A DNA stretch of 16,593 nucleotides from JAKJGA01 sp029554345 (GCA_035395685.1 DAOPBR010000053.1:1-16593); one strand, 5' to 3'. Positions 1 through 8,131 are shown, counted from the first letter of the stretch. A program made the numbers and translations. Notes: generated by a model from the letters alone, not told the origin.

Positions 1-179
1 TGAGAATTAATAGCATTTTTCTTGTTTTCTTATGATTCTATGGGACAGCAGTGAAGCGGCATCTATCAGCTCTCATATTTTAGCAGATTTACTTATGGAT
101 GACCGCTAGGTTTATTAAACAGATACTCTCCCCCCCTAAATCAGTCTTTTCATCTGAACCTTTAGTCGAAGAAAAACTG

Positions 180-208
180 TTGACACATTAAGATGTAAAA
201 TCTGAAAT
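180..208 (+). promoter_or_regulatory. Candidate sigma-70-type promoter of the flippase gene
   Basis: A perfect -35 hexamer TTGACA (180-185) is followed after 17 nt by TGAAAT (203-208), a 4/6 match to the -10 consensus. The predicted transcript would start near 215 and leave a leader of about 60 nt before the ATG at 277. In an AT-rich genome such matches can occur by chance, so only the perfect -35 and the ideal spacing support the call. The rest of 1-276 holds no convincing gene. It does contain a C7 run (130-136) and a possible eroded copy of the intergenic element described further right (around 66-92). Confidence 0.42.
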
Positions 209-276
209 TTTTTGTTCTTCCATAAGTTATCTTTTAAGTTAACTTGTATCAAAGATTATCAATAAGTTTTAAAAAA

Positions 277-1710
277 ATGGCAAAAACAAATAACAAGAAA
301 ACTATCTTTCTAAATACAGTCTTTGTTTTCTCCGAGACTGTTATTAATAAATTTGCCTTTTTTATTATAAACATAATTGTTTCACGATATTTAAAAGAAG
401 TTCGATTCGGAGAGTATGCCACCGCTTTAGGTTTTGCAACTTACTTTGCAATGTTTTCCGATATTGGAATTAACACGACTCTTGTTCGCATGATAATAAA
501 AGATCCTGAACATGAAAGAAACCATATTACAAATGCTTTTCTAATTAAAACCACACTTGCCGTCTTGAGCTATATAGCTCTTTGCGTTTCTCTCTTTTTT
601 ATTTATTATCCGACCGGTCAATTTGATATCATTTATCTGACGCTGATTTTTGGAGTTGTCAGAATCGGAAATGATTACATGAGCACGTTTTATGCAATAT
701 TTACGGCTCATGACAAGTTCAGAAGTTCAACCATAATTAACAGCTGCTTTTCAATTCTATTCCTTTTATCAACCGCGCTGGTCGTTTATTTTGCCGGAAA
801 TTACTATCACATAGCATTATCAAGAATGCTGATAGTTATAGCTTTTACAACAGGCTTCATTATATATGTAACAAAAAAATATGTGTTCAGTTTTTCTTTT
901 ATAAAATTTAAAGAATTTCTGCATTTTGCATTTTTTTTCGGATTGGGGAATGTGATTCAGAATTCATTATACCGTTTGAACGTTATGCTTGTTCCTGTTA
1001 TAACAGCTCCTATATACGGCGGATTTTTCTCTAATGCCTTTATCTTTTATTCTTCTATAATTTTCGTTCCGGGTGGTCTTGGAAGAGTTCTGATTTCTTA
1101 CCTCTATAAGCATAAAGAGGATAAAAATAAATATCAATTCGTTTATGATATTTATTCCAAAATACTGGTAGTACTTTCTTTCTATATTGCCATCATCACT
1201 TTTTTTTATGCTGAAGAAATAATACAACTCATCTACGGCTCAAAATTTCTTCCATCGGCTCTGCCCCTAAAAATTATAGCTTTGGCAATTCCTAGTCTCT
1301 TTATTATATCAGACTCAATTTTGACAGGCATGGATAAACAGAAAGAAAGAACCCAAATATTAATAAAAGCATTGATTGCTAATGTTATACTAAATGCTGT
1401 CCTTATTAAATTCTTTTCCATGACGGGAGCAGCTGTTGCCGTAATCGGAACTCAGGTCTTTCTCAGTTTAAGTTATACATGGTATCTGAAAAAAAATAAG
1501 ATAATTGAATTCAAAAAACATTACACTAACGTCATAAAAATGATATTAATAGCTGGAATATGCGCAGCCGTAAATTTTAATTTTACTAGAGAATTAAATC
1601 CTTTTATCGGCGGCATTTCCATATCAGCGGTTTACTTTATTCTAGTTATGTTTCTTGTTTTCGAGAAAAAAGACATGAAAATAATCAAAAATATAATCGG
1701 TAAGCAGTAA
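277..1710 (+). CDS. Polysaccharide flippase (Wzx/MATE-like exporter of lipid-linked sugars)
   Basis: This is a 477-residue, highly hydrophobic integral membrane protein with about 12 predicted helices, the usual size and composition of the polysaccharide biosynthesis/export (Wzx, RfbX-like) family. The family flips undecaprenyl-linked oligosaccharides across the inner membrane for O-antigen, capsule or exopolysaccharide assembly. Family-like features are the N-terminal segment with SRYL and the FGEYATALGFATYF stretch, followed by FSDIGINTTLVR, which resembles the first helices of Wzx proteins. A basic cytoplasmic N terminus (MAKTNNKK) favours the ATG at 277; an in-frame TTG at 244 would add 11 residues. 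Neither start has a good Shine-Dalgarno. No glycosyltransferase or polymerase gene is visible nearby, so the substrate cannot be named. The gene converges on the minus-strand gene ending at 1730, with only 19 nt between them. Confidence 0.88.
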   Translation: MAKTNNKKTIFLNTVFVFSETVINKFAFFIINIIVSRYLKEVRFGEYATALGFATYFAMFSDIGINTTLVRMIIKDPEHERNHITNAFLIKTTLAVLSYIALCVSLFFIYYPTGQFDIIYLTLIFGVVRIGNDYMSTFYAIFTAHDKFRSSTIINSCFSILFLLSTALVVYFAGNYYHIALSRMLIVIAFTTGFIIYVTKKYVFSFSFIKFKEFLHFAFFFGLGNVIQNSLYRLNVMLVPVITAPIYGGFFSNAFIFYSSIIFVPGGLGRVLISYLYKHKEDKNKYQFVYDIYSKILVVLSFYIAIITFFYAEEIIQLIYGSKFLPSALPLKIIALAIPSLFIISDSILTGMDKQKERTQILIKALIANVILNAVLIKFFSMTGAAVAVIGTQVFLSLSYTWYLKKNKIIEFKKHYTNVIKMILIAGICAAVNFNFTRELNPFIGGISISAVYFILVMFLVFEKKDMKIIKNIIGKQ

Positions 1711-1729
1711 ATAAAATATAATTATTGTT

Positions 1730-2674
1730 TCAATTATTGAGATTCAGCTCTGGGAATATTTCAGCTGACAATTTACGGTCAATACCCATTTCTCCCCGCC
1801 ATGCTGAATACGGCCACTCAAGTTCACTCCTGTGGTTAACTGCTTTTTCCTGCATAATTTCATAAAAATTCATTCTTTCTTCATAAGAAATATACTTCCC
1901 GCACAATGAATGACCCGGATTAATCCAGTTTGGAATTATTCCAATCATTGACAGAGACCTTAACAACCATGTCCGTGATGTCTTTGTACTGTTCGGCAAT
2001 ATTTTATCCTTGGAAATTCTTTTCTCAAGATCATATAGAGTTTCTCCATTAGAAGCATTCTCTATATAATTAAGCAGCAATGACAATTTTTTCACATTAT
2101 CAACACTCTGCTCCGGCTTATCAAGAGAAAGTATGTCTGTCAAATCGATGAGATGATCATAACTTGAACTCAATCTGCACCAGCCTATTCCCAAATCATA
2201 AATAATTTCTGACTCATTATCATGTTTCTCTAGTGTAAGACCGCAGACGGAGCATGGAATTTCTTTATTTTTGAATGCATATTTTTTAGGGTCAAACTTA
2301 TAAGGAATGAACTTGTGTGCTGGCATATTTACAGCAGAATAATAACTGATTATCGGCTGAATACCTCTGCTGAAACCTTCTCCAACAGCTTTTAGAAAAA
2401 GTCTTCTCACAAGAGGTTCTAAATTTTTCGAAACGGCGAGTTTGATCATATCTGCAATAGCATCATCATGTTTGAGGTGAATAATTTTATTTATTTGAAA
2501 ACCTATATCATTAATCAGCATTTTCTCTTTATCAGTTAAAGCCTCAGGCAACTCATAACTACTTATTCCGGTTTTTTGAACCCATGAATAGTTTTTGCTT
2601 GAAGAATATATTTTGCTGAGAATTCGCAGAAATTGCTTACTGTTAATCATATAAAATCTATTACTTAAGTCCAT
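1730..2674 (-). CDS. Uncharacterised 314-aa protein with a CxxC motif and possible winged-helix-like C-terminal region
   Basis: I do not recognise this family. The protein is soluble, without signal peptide or membrane helix. It has CSVCG at residues 141-145 and a further Cys at 166, so a small metal- or redox-active site is conceivable but a full four-Cys zinc knuckle is not visible. Residues about 225-250 (TSRTWLLRSLSMIGII) look like the recognition part of a small helical or winged-helix fold. The C terminus carries EWPYSAWRGEMGID (about 286-299), an aromatic-rich motif likely to be conserved. Translation is well supported: AGGAG at 2683-2687 lies 8 nt before the ATG. It is the last gene of a probable operon, 23 nt after the 120-aa protein and downstream of the VWA lipoprotein. 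The function is unknown. Confidence 0.8.
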   Translation of the reverse strand: MDLSNRFYMINSKQFLRILSKIYSSSKNYSWVQKTGISSYELPEALTDKEKMLINDIGFQINKIIHLKHDDAIADMIKLAVSKNLEPLVRRLFLKAVGEGFSRGIQPIISYYSAVNMPAHKFIPYKFDPKKYAFKNKEIPCSVCGLTLEKHDNESEIIYDLGIGWCRLSSSYDHLIDLTDILSLDKPEQSVDNVKKLSLLLNYIENASNGETLYDLEKRISKDKILPNSTKTSRTWLLRSLSMIGIIPNWINPGHSLCGKYISYEERMNFYEIMQEKAVNHRSELEWPYSAWRGEMGIDRKLSAEIFPELNLNN

Positions 2675-2697
2675 TCACAATTCTCCTGAAAAAATTA

Positions 2698-3060
2698 TCA
2701 TCTTTTGCAGATATAATTCCATCCCTCATGAAAGAAAAAAACAGCCAATTTGCCGGGCTTTATTGAAAATATTGCATTTCGAAAATCTCCCATTTCGACT
2801 GCTTTTTCAAATGTTATAATTACAGGTTCAGATAGAAAGTCATAGTAAACTCCGGAGGTTCCTTTTTCAGCAATAGCAAAAACTATATCACTGCGTTTGC
2901 AATAATTGAAATCAAGATGATCAAATATTTTCGACGACTTTCCAAATATTCTGGAAGGGCGCCGAATTAGTAAATCTTCCCATCTATCAGCTCTGCTTTT
3001 TGATATAAAACTCCCGGCAAACATTCTCAAATGAAAATCTATATCAAAAGACTCGTTCAT
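2698..3060 (-). CDS. Uncharacterised 120-aa cytosolic protein, middle gene of operon
   Basis: This is a small soluble protein without signal peptide or helix-forming hydrophobic stretch. The N-terminal half is basic (R/K-rich, about residues 20-45) and the C-terminal part contains SIKPGKLAVFF (about 99-109). From memory, the layout resembles a widespread set of 100-120 residue uncharacterised bacterial proteins that end in a PG(K/R)LA-aromatic motif; I cannot verify this here and no biochemical function is known to me. The start ATG is preceded only by a weak purine-rich AAGAAAAG. It lies 19 nt downstream of the VWA lipoprotein stop and 23 nt upstream of the 314-aa protein, so the three genes are probably co-transcribed and the weak ribosome site may rely on translational coupling. 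Confidence 0.78.
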   Translation of the reverse strand: MNESFDIDFHLRMFAGSFISKSRADRWEDLLIRRPSRIFGKSSKIFDHLDFNYCKRSDIVFAIAEKGTSGVYYDFLSEPVIITFEKAVEMGDFRNAIFSIKPGKLAVFFFHEGWNYICKR

Positions 3061-3079
3061 ATCTTTTCTTACTGTTATT

Positions 3080-4918
3080 CTATTTACTTAAACCCAAAGC
3101 CTTATCAATTCTTATCTTATTCACAGACAGAATCTCACCTGTTTCGACTCTGTACATCTTAATAAAGAGCTCATAATAGCCGTTTTTCAAATAGAGATTA
3201 CTTCCAATCAGAATTTTAGCTCCCAACATCTTCCCGAGTTTTACGGCGCTTTCTTCTGAAGTTATTCCCGTATTCTGAAGCTCAATCTCTTCAAGAATCT
3301 TCTGCAGATTCTTTCTTTCAACAAGCTTAAAAGATTTATTTTCCGCGAGTGAAATATTCGCCTGTTCAGTGAAGTATTCCGCATTAGCCGCGTTTTTCTT
3401 GTCTGAAGCGATTACCGGAATAAGACTTACCGGGGTAGCAGGTTCAATCTTTATCGTCGAATAATCTAAAAGCTGGGAGACTGCCATGTCAAAAAGCTTC
3501 TTTAAAGTATCTTCGTTCTTTTCAGACTCAATCTTTTTTGCTTCGATATATTCTTCGTCCTTATCAATCGGTTTATCCGAAAGATTTGAAAGCTCCTCTT
3601 TCGCGAATTTTATAATTATAGCTTCAAGTTTATCAGTTTGAAAATTCGCGCCTGTGTGGTGACTGACGCTTCCTTCCTTTCCGCCTTCACTCTCTCCTTT
3701 TTCCCCATAAGTTAGAAAAATATATTTGCCGTAGGTGTATTGCGAAATCTGCCTGAGCACATATTCTCCGTCCAGATCAAGACCTCCGGTTCCAACCGAA
3801 AATATTTTAACGCCTTTTTTTCTGGCTTCACGAACCGCATCGACATAAGAAAACTTCTGCGCATAATCAAGATGCGGTGCCGCATCAGTAATCGCGTAAA
3901 TTAGACGAATTCCGTTTTTGTTCCATTCAATCTTATTCACAGCGTCATCAAGTGCGCTCTGAAGATCTTCCGGAGTATCTCCGCCGCCGTTCGCTTCAAC
4001 TTTCGCAAGCTCATTCTGAAATGCATCAAGATCTCCGGTAAGCGGAATTACTTTCGTCACATAATCATCTCCCCTGTCGCGGTAAAGAATCATTCCGAAA
4101 CGGATTTCGGGTTTCGCAGACATGGATGCCAGATTGTTATTTATGATTTCAATAGTCTGCTTCAATCGGGCGATTTCCTCACCCATACTTCCGGTAGTAT
4201 CCATAATAAAAAGAAGATCGAGAGGAATCAGTTTCTGTGAAACACGCTTGGTATCGAGCTTTACGTTGACGTCGCGGCTACCCTTCCTAGATATTGTAAT
4301 ATTTTTTTTGCTCTGAGCGTAAATCACCTCACAGTTATAAGAAGCGGCGTTATTCTGATGCTCGGACGGAAAGAAGAGAAAGCTTCCGTCAGAGTACGTT
4401 TTACCTGAAGCAATTTCTTTTGATCCGGATTTTATCTTAACAAGAGCATTCGCCACTGACTTACCTTCAGAGTCGCTCACCCGGATGATGATTCGCTCGG
4501 AAACGTCTATTGGAAAATGCTTCGCGGTTTTATACTGATCAAGAAAATTTATGAAATATCCGTATTGTTTATTGTCGTCTGAAAAAGAAGCCTTCAGTCC
4601 GGATGCAGAAGCAACTCCATTTTTTTTTACGGAAGACCCCCCGGAGGAAGAACTTTCCGGCGATGATTTTTTTAGCTCTGAAGAATAATCTTTATCAAGA
4701 GTCTTAGGTTCGGAAGGAACCATTAAACCGCTGTCCTCCGCGCCGGTTCTGCCGCCCCCATAAACCTCAAGCTCATCTGTCTTATCAGCTTTTCTTTTTC
4801 CAACATCGTCTTTTGAAGCCGGTTCATCAACCCTGTCTGGAGATTTGACGGCCGTTCCTCCGGCACATGCACATATTAATGCCGAAATAAAACATAATGC
4901 GAACACGCTTTTTCTCAT
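3080..4918 (-). CDS. Lipoprotein with carboxypeptidase-regulatory-like, VWA and CsgG-like domains
   Basis: The 612-residue protein starts with a lipoprotein signal peptide (MRKS, hydrophobic core, ICAC with lipidation probably at Cys18). A low-complexity Ser/Gly/Asp/Lys-rich linker follows to about 110. Residues about 138-222 look like a carboxypeptidase regulatory-like beta sandwich (RVSDSEGKSVANALVKI, SDGSFLF). Residues about 232-445 form a VWA domain with a complete metal-binding MIDAS set: D240-x-T242-x-S244, T315 in GGDTPED, and D344 in ITDAAPH. After a charged linker (about 446-475), residues about 495-608 resemble the CsgG/FlgO-type domain (LVERKNLQKILEE, then LGKMLGAKILIGS). It is probably anchored on a periplasmic face of the envelope and mediates protein binding. 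The start is firm: TCCTCC on + (4922-4927) gives GGAGGA 3 nt before ATG. It leads the operon with the two unknown genes downstream. Confidence 0.87.
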   Translation of the reverse strand: MRKSVFALCFISALICACAGGTAVKSPDRVDEPASKDDVGKRKADKTDELEVYGGGRTGAEDSGLMVPSEPKTLDKDYSSELKKSSPESSSSGGSSVKKNGVASASGLKASFSDDNKQYGYFINFLDQYKTAKHFPIDVSERIIIRVSDSEGKSVANALVKIKSGSKEIASGKTYSDGSFLFFPSEHQNNAASYNCEVIYAQSKKNITISRKGSRDVNVKLDTKRVSQKLIPLDLLFIMDTTGSMGEEIARLKQTIEIINNNLASMSAKPEIRFGMILYRDRGDDYVTKVIPLTGDLDAFQNELAKVEANGGGDTPEDLQSALDDAVNKIEWNKNGIRLIYAITDAAPHLDYAQKFSYVDAVREARKKGVKIFSVGTGGLDLDGEYVLRQISQYTYGKYIFLTYGEKGESEGGKEGSVSHHTGANFQTDKLEAIIIKFAKEELSNLSDKPIDKDEEYIEAKKIESEKNEDTLKKLFDMAVSQLLDYSTIKIEPATPVSLIPVIASDKKNAANAEYFTEQANISLAENKSFKLVERKNLQKILEEIELQNTGITSEESAVKLGKMLGAKILIGSNLYLKNGYYELFIKMYRVETGEILSVNKIRIDKALGLSK

Positions 4919-4999
4919 ATATCCTCCGGAGAAATTTTCATAACGACTATTAACATTTTATTATGACGGTTAATAATAATCAATAAGAAATATGAGATG

Positions 5000-6379
5000 T
5001 CATATATTGAAATCGAGAGTAAATACGGTTCCCTGCCGGCGGTCAATACGGATGTTGCCTTTCAGCTGAACAGCGAGCATATTTACAAGCCTCAAGCCGA
5101 AACCCGATGATGGGCCGGAGGACACTGTTTCCGGCATGCCAACTCCGTTGTCCTCTATGCATAAAGTAACACGGTTATTTCCCCTTGTGACTGATACTGT
5201 AATCTTACCGCTTTGCTGATCAGTGAAAGCATATTTCATTATATTTGTAATGATTTCGTTCGTGATGATTCCGATGACCTGCAGTATTTTCGCATCAATA
5301 ATAAAATCGTCTATATGTTTCTCCACGGTTACTTCATAACTCTTGGGGAAATTCCTGATTATTTCGTCGATCAGAATCGGAAGGTATCCCGCAATCGACA
5401 TCGAATTGAAATTTTCCGAGACATACAGTTTGTCATAGAGCAGCACCATGCTGTGAATTCTGTTCTGTGCTTCCTTGAGTGCCTCAATCGCAGACGGTTC
5501 CTTCATAGATGAAGCCTGAAGTGAAAGAAGGGCGATAAGCGTATTCATGTAATTTCTCACGCGGTGATGTGCTTCTTTTAGTATCAGTTCTTTTTCCGCA
5601 AGCAGCCCTCTAATCTCATCTTCGGCGCGTTTAAAACTTGTCACGTCATGAAAGTGATATATCCGGCCGTAATTTCTTCCGTCCGGTCCCGGAACGGGTG
5701 ATGAATGTCTGTGCAGAACGGTGCCGTCAACGAGCTCAAGCTGATCAATGTTGATCTGCATTGGATTTTTCCGCTGGGTCTCAATTTCGTCGACGAACTG
5801 TTTCGGATTTTTAGTCATCGCCATAACATGAGCTACCTGACGTGAACCGTTCGGATCAGAGACCACTTCAGCAGGAATTTTCCACAGTTCAACTGTGCGG
5901 TTGTTCTGAAGTATTTTCTGACCTTTGAGATCGACAACAAGAATACCGTCAGCGGACGAATTTGCGACCGCTTCGAGAAACATCAGTCTGAGGCGCTCTG
6001 CCTTGATTGATTCATGGAGTCTGAGTGCTGCTTTCACCGACGCGGCGAGAAAACCCGTTTCCTGATTTATTGAAACCGTGCCGTACGCGTTCAGTTCCTC
6101 AGTTATCCTGATTGTTTCGTCATCAGCATGATCAGATAAAAATAGAAAAGGCATATTACCGCGGGCGATGATGACTCCCGCGGCTTCGATTGATTCCGCG
6201 CATGTATCCATAAGAACCAAATCTATTGACGGATCACTTTCGCAATAGGATAACGCCTCTTCACCGTTATGTGCAATGGTTACATGGAAATGACGGTTTT
6301 CAAAATCATTTGCGAGATTTGCCGCAATAGTTTTGTCTTTCATGACAAGCAGAAGATGGGTCCGGTCGTTGACGCTCAT
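5000..6379 (-). CDS. Receiver-PAS-HisKA_2 sensor histidine kinase with degenerate receiver
   Basis: The 459-residue protein is cytoplasmic, with no membrane helix. Residues 7-120 form a receiver-like domain with a candidate phospho-acceptor Asp58 (DLVLMDT). Residues about 130-255 form a PAS domain (ADGILVVDLKGQKILQNN, ending YHFHDVTSFKRAEDE). Residues about 258-330 are a HisKA_2 dimerisation/phosphorylation domain with HHRVRN; His272 is the likely phosphorylated residue. Residues about 360-459 are the HATPase_c domain, with N box NEIITN (374-379), DNGVGMP (410-416) and GFGLRLV (426-432). The receiver lacks the usual acidic pair after strand 1 (LLLVMKDK) and the conserved Lys near its end (GTVSINQ), so its phosphorylation is doubtful. 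AGGAGG at 6389-6394 supports the start. No cognate response regulator lies in the window. The gene ends 81 nt before the VWA lipoprotein. Confidence 0.92.
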   Translation of the reverse strand: MSVNDRTHLLLVMKDKTIAANLANDFENRHFHVTIAHNGEEALSYCESDPSIDLVLMDTCAESIEAAGVIIARGNMPFLFLSDHADDETIRITEELNAYGTVSINQETGFLAASVKAALRLHESIKAERLRLMFLEAVANSSADGILVVDLKGQKILQNNRTVELWKIPAEVVSDPNGSRQVAHVMAMTKNPKQFVDEIETQRKNPMQINIDQLELVDGTVLHRHSSPVPGPDGRNYGRIYHFHDVTSFKRAEDEIRGLLAEKELILKEAHHRVRNYMNTLIALLSLQASSMKEPSAIEALKEAQNRIHSMVLLYDKLYVSENFNSMSIAGYLPILIDEIIRNFPKSYEVTVEKHIDDFIIDAKILQVIGIITNEIITNIMKYAFTDQQSGKITVSVTRGNNRVTLCIEDNGVGMPETVSSGPSSGFGLRLVNMLAVQLKGNIRIDRRQGTVFTLDFNI

Positions 6380-6486
6380 AGGTCGGATCCTCCTGTTTCA
6401 GACTTGAGTCCTGCGAATGAAAAGTATAAACGCAATGCCTCACTTCGCGCCTCTGCGTCTCTATAGTCACTTGTGGAAGTATTCCT

Positions 6487-6525
6487 AAAAATGGACATTG
6501 CTTTAAAACCTGAATCTCCATTTTT
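6487..6525 (-). terminator. Weak candidate terminator of the metalloprotease gene
   Basis: A 9-bp inverted repeat, AAAAATGGA (6487-6495) and TCCATTTTT (6517-6525), encloses a 21-nt loop, 25 nt past the stop of the minus-strand metalloprotease. On the minus strand the second arm ends in five T. The stem is AT-rich and the loop is long, so efficient intrinsic termination is uncertain. It would separate the protease from the kinase gene that begins about 108 nt further on. Confidence 0.33.
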
Positions 6526-6549
6526 ATATCGGATATCTTTACCGTGTAA

Positions 6550-7791
6550 TCAATTCACACCGAGACCATATTTGCAGAGCGGACAGAATTCGTTCGATCT
6601 GTATTTGTAATTCATAATACACGACGGACTTATATGCGTTTTGATGTCGGAAGATCCGTCGGTATCGTTGAAGTGATGCCGCAGCTGCAGAGAATGACCG
6701 AATTCGTGCACTATAGTCGGAAACAACCGTTCCCAATCGGTGGCATATGGGCCGAACTCCAGGGGATGTGAACCATCACTGTCGATTGCAAGAAGTCTTT
6801 TTGCATCGGTGAAGTAATAGATAATAAGTGAATTCTTAGGAATTGTCGGGTTCACATGCTTCGCAAGATAGTTATCATAATGAGTGAGGGGTGCGATTTT
6901 TCCCGCATCGGCGAATTCCGAATAACTTATCGTCATTGTTTTCGTGGTTATCCTGAAACTTTTTTTGAAGGCCGCTTCAAGATCCGCTTTTGCTTTTTTT
7001 ACAAGTGATTCTCCTCTTAGAATCGCGGGACCGGTATTCCCTTCAATAGGTTCAAGTTCGACAATGACGAGAGGTACGGATTTATTGTCTTTGAATATAT
7101 TAAGCGCCTTGTCTGGATAAACATATCTCTGTTTTTTTCTGAATTCAAAGTATAGCTGCATACCGCCCGCCTTATAGGTGATGCCGTCGCGTTTATCATA
7201 AGGAACTACCTGATTTTTGTACATCGGCGGTTTGAATGACGAATGCTGGATGCCGACCTCGGCATCAGAGAGGGTTTTATTCTGATCGAGTATAAGACGT
7301 CCTCGTTTCGCGCTGTTGTTCGCGGCCCTCAGGTAAAACTGTTTTACTTCGGGGTTAACTTTTGTTTTATCACAGTAGGCCATGAAGGCTGCAAAATCAG
7401 GATCCTTGCTATAGTCGTAATCCTTATCCTCAAGGGCTGTGTCCCTGTATAACGTCTCCGTTTTCGGCTCCATCCGGTCAAGTGTTGTTTTAGACAGGTC
7501 TATTTTTTTATATAGGTATGTTAAGTCGAATTTGGATGAATCAAAATTGGGATTTTTCCATCCGAAATACTGCTTATCGAGATTGTAAAATGCATCCCGC
7601 AGCATCGGATTATTCGGATCCGCGAATAGTACCGTTTTAAATTTGAGATCAAACTGCAGGCGATAGCCGTTCCACAATGTATCCTTGAGTTCTTTATTCA
7701 CTTCATAATTGGGATCATAATTATGTGAACTCTCCGCGGCACCTATAAATGCTGTGAATGAAATCATTAAAAAAGTAAGATATTTTTTCAT
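6550..7791 (-). CDS. Secreted metzincin-like zinc metalloprotease
   Basis: The 413-residue precursor has a Sec signal peptide (MKKYLTF, hydrophobic core, cleavage probably after FIGA near residue 18). The catalytic motif is HEFGHSLQLRH: His362, Glu363, His366 and a third ligand at His372, the metzincin spacing HExxHxxxxxH. The Gly usual before the third ligand is replaced by Gln369. It is followed by a Met-turn-like S-C-I-M-N-Y (Met393) and a C-terminal CPLC (403-406). The CxM followed by CxxC recalls archaemetzincins, but the spacing is shorter and archaemetzincins are normally smaller and unsecreted, so it is best called metzincin-like. The first 300 residues are unrecognised and may include a propeptide or substrate-binding region. 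The start is firm: GAAGGAG (7798-7804) precedes the ATG with 6 nt spacing. It is probably transcribed alone, divergently from the PH-domain gene. Confidence 0.85.
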   Translation of the reverse strand: MKKYLTFLMISFTAFIGAAESSHNYDPNYEVNKELKDTLWNGYRLQFDLKFKTVLFADPNNPMLRDAFYNLDKQYFGWKNPNFDSSKFDLTYLYKKIDLSKTTLDRMEPKTETLYRDTALEDKDYDYSKDPDFAAFMAYCDKTKVNPEVKQFYLRAANNSAKRGRLILDQNKTLSDAEVGIQHSSFKPPMYKNQVVPYDKRDGITYKAGGMQLYFEFRKKQRYVYPDKALNIFKDNKSVPLVIVELEPIEGNTGPAILRGESLVKKAKADLEAAFKKSFRITTKTMTISYSEFADAGKIAPLTHYDNYLAKHVNPTIPKNSLIIYYFTDAKRLLAIDSDGSHPLEFGPYATDWERLFPTIVHEFGHSLQLRHHFNDTDGSSDIKTHISPSCIMNYKYRSNEFCPLCKYGLGVN

Positions 7792-7870
7792 GCTAATCTC
7801 CTTCTAGTATAAGTACAACATATATTATCCGGAGAATCAAGTTTTAAAATATAAGCGCCTGTCCTATCAA

Positions 7871-7970
7871 TCAACTGTTTTGAAGAGTATTCGTTCCAAT
7901 ACTGGTCTTTGTGCACAATATATTAGCTGATAAATAGCTTCAGCTATGCTGTGAATCCGACGGAATTTCA
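7871..7970 (+). repeat. Intergenic element, copy C (degenerate)
   Basis: This copy has TCAACTGTTTT at 7871-7881, the core TTAGCTGATAAATAGCTTCA at 7923-7942 (15/20 identical to copy B and 15/20 to copy A), and GGAATTTCA at 7962-7970. The distance between core and GAATTTC is 19 nt, exactly as in copy B; the distance from TCAA to the core start is 52 nt, as in B. The core also folds on itself: TAGCTGA (7924-7930) pairs with TCAGCTA (7940-7946) around a 9-nt loop. Confidence 0.45.
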
Positions 7971-8102
7971 TTAAGGAAGAACTGCCCAGAAAAAAGAGGC
8001 ATAAAGCAGAAAGTCATATTGTTTCGTCATGATGCTTCTTCTTCAAACGATCTAAGTCATATGAAATAGATAATTATACGGCGACGGTCATATTAAAAGT
8101 TA

Positions 8103-8131
8103 TTGCAATTATTTTGTGAATGGATTTATAT
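8103..8131 (+). promoter_or_regulatory. Candidate promoter of the PH-domain gene
   Basis: TTGCAA (8103-8108) is separated by 17 nt from TTATAT (8126-8131). The -35 matches the consensus at 4/6 and the -10 is moderate. Transcription would begin near 8138, giving a leader of about 33 nt that includes the AGAGGTG ribosome site. It is the best-spaced pair in this intergenic stretch. Confidence 0.38.

Noticed and set aside
32..109. 25-codon ORF at the left edge ending in a peptide like SSHILADLLMDDR
   Set aside because: The peptide looks protein-like, but there is no ribosome site, the frame is closed just upstream, and it overlaps a possible repeat copy. It may be a remnant, but cannot be supported.
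4122..4316. Plus-strand ORF opposite the VWA domain
   Set aside because: It is a shadow of the VWA lipoprotein coding sequence, which has domains, a signal peptide and a strong ribosome site.
4949..4977. Inverted repeat TATTAAC/GTTAATA between the kinase and lipoprotein genes
   Set aside because: The stem is only 7 bp, AT-only apart from one pair, and lacks a T run, so it is not reliable as terminator or operator.
6306..6521. 71-codon minus-strand ORF over the kinase start
   Set aside because: It overlaps the well-supported kinase start in another frame, and its translation reads the kinase 5' end out of frame.
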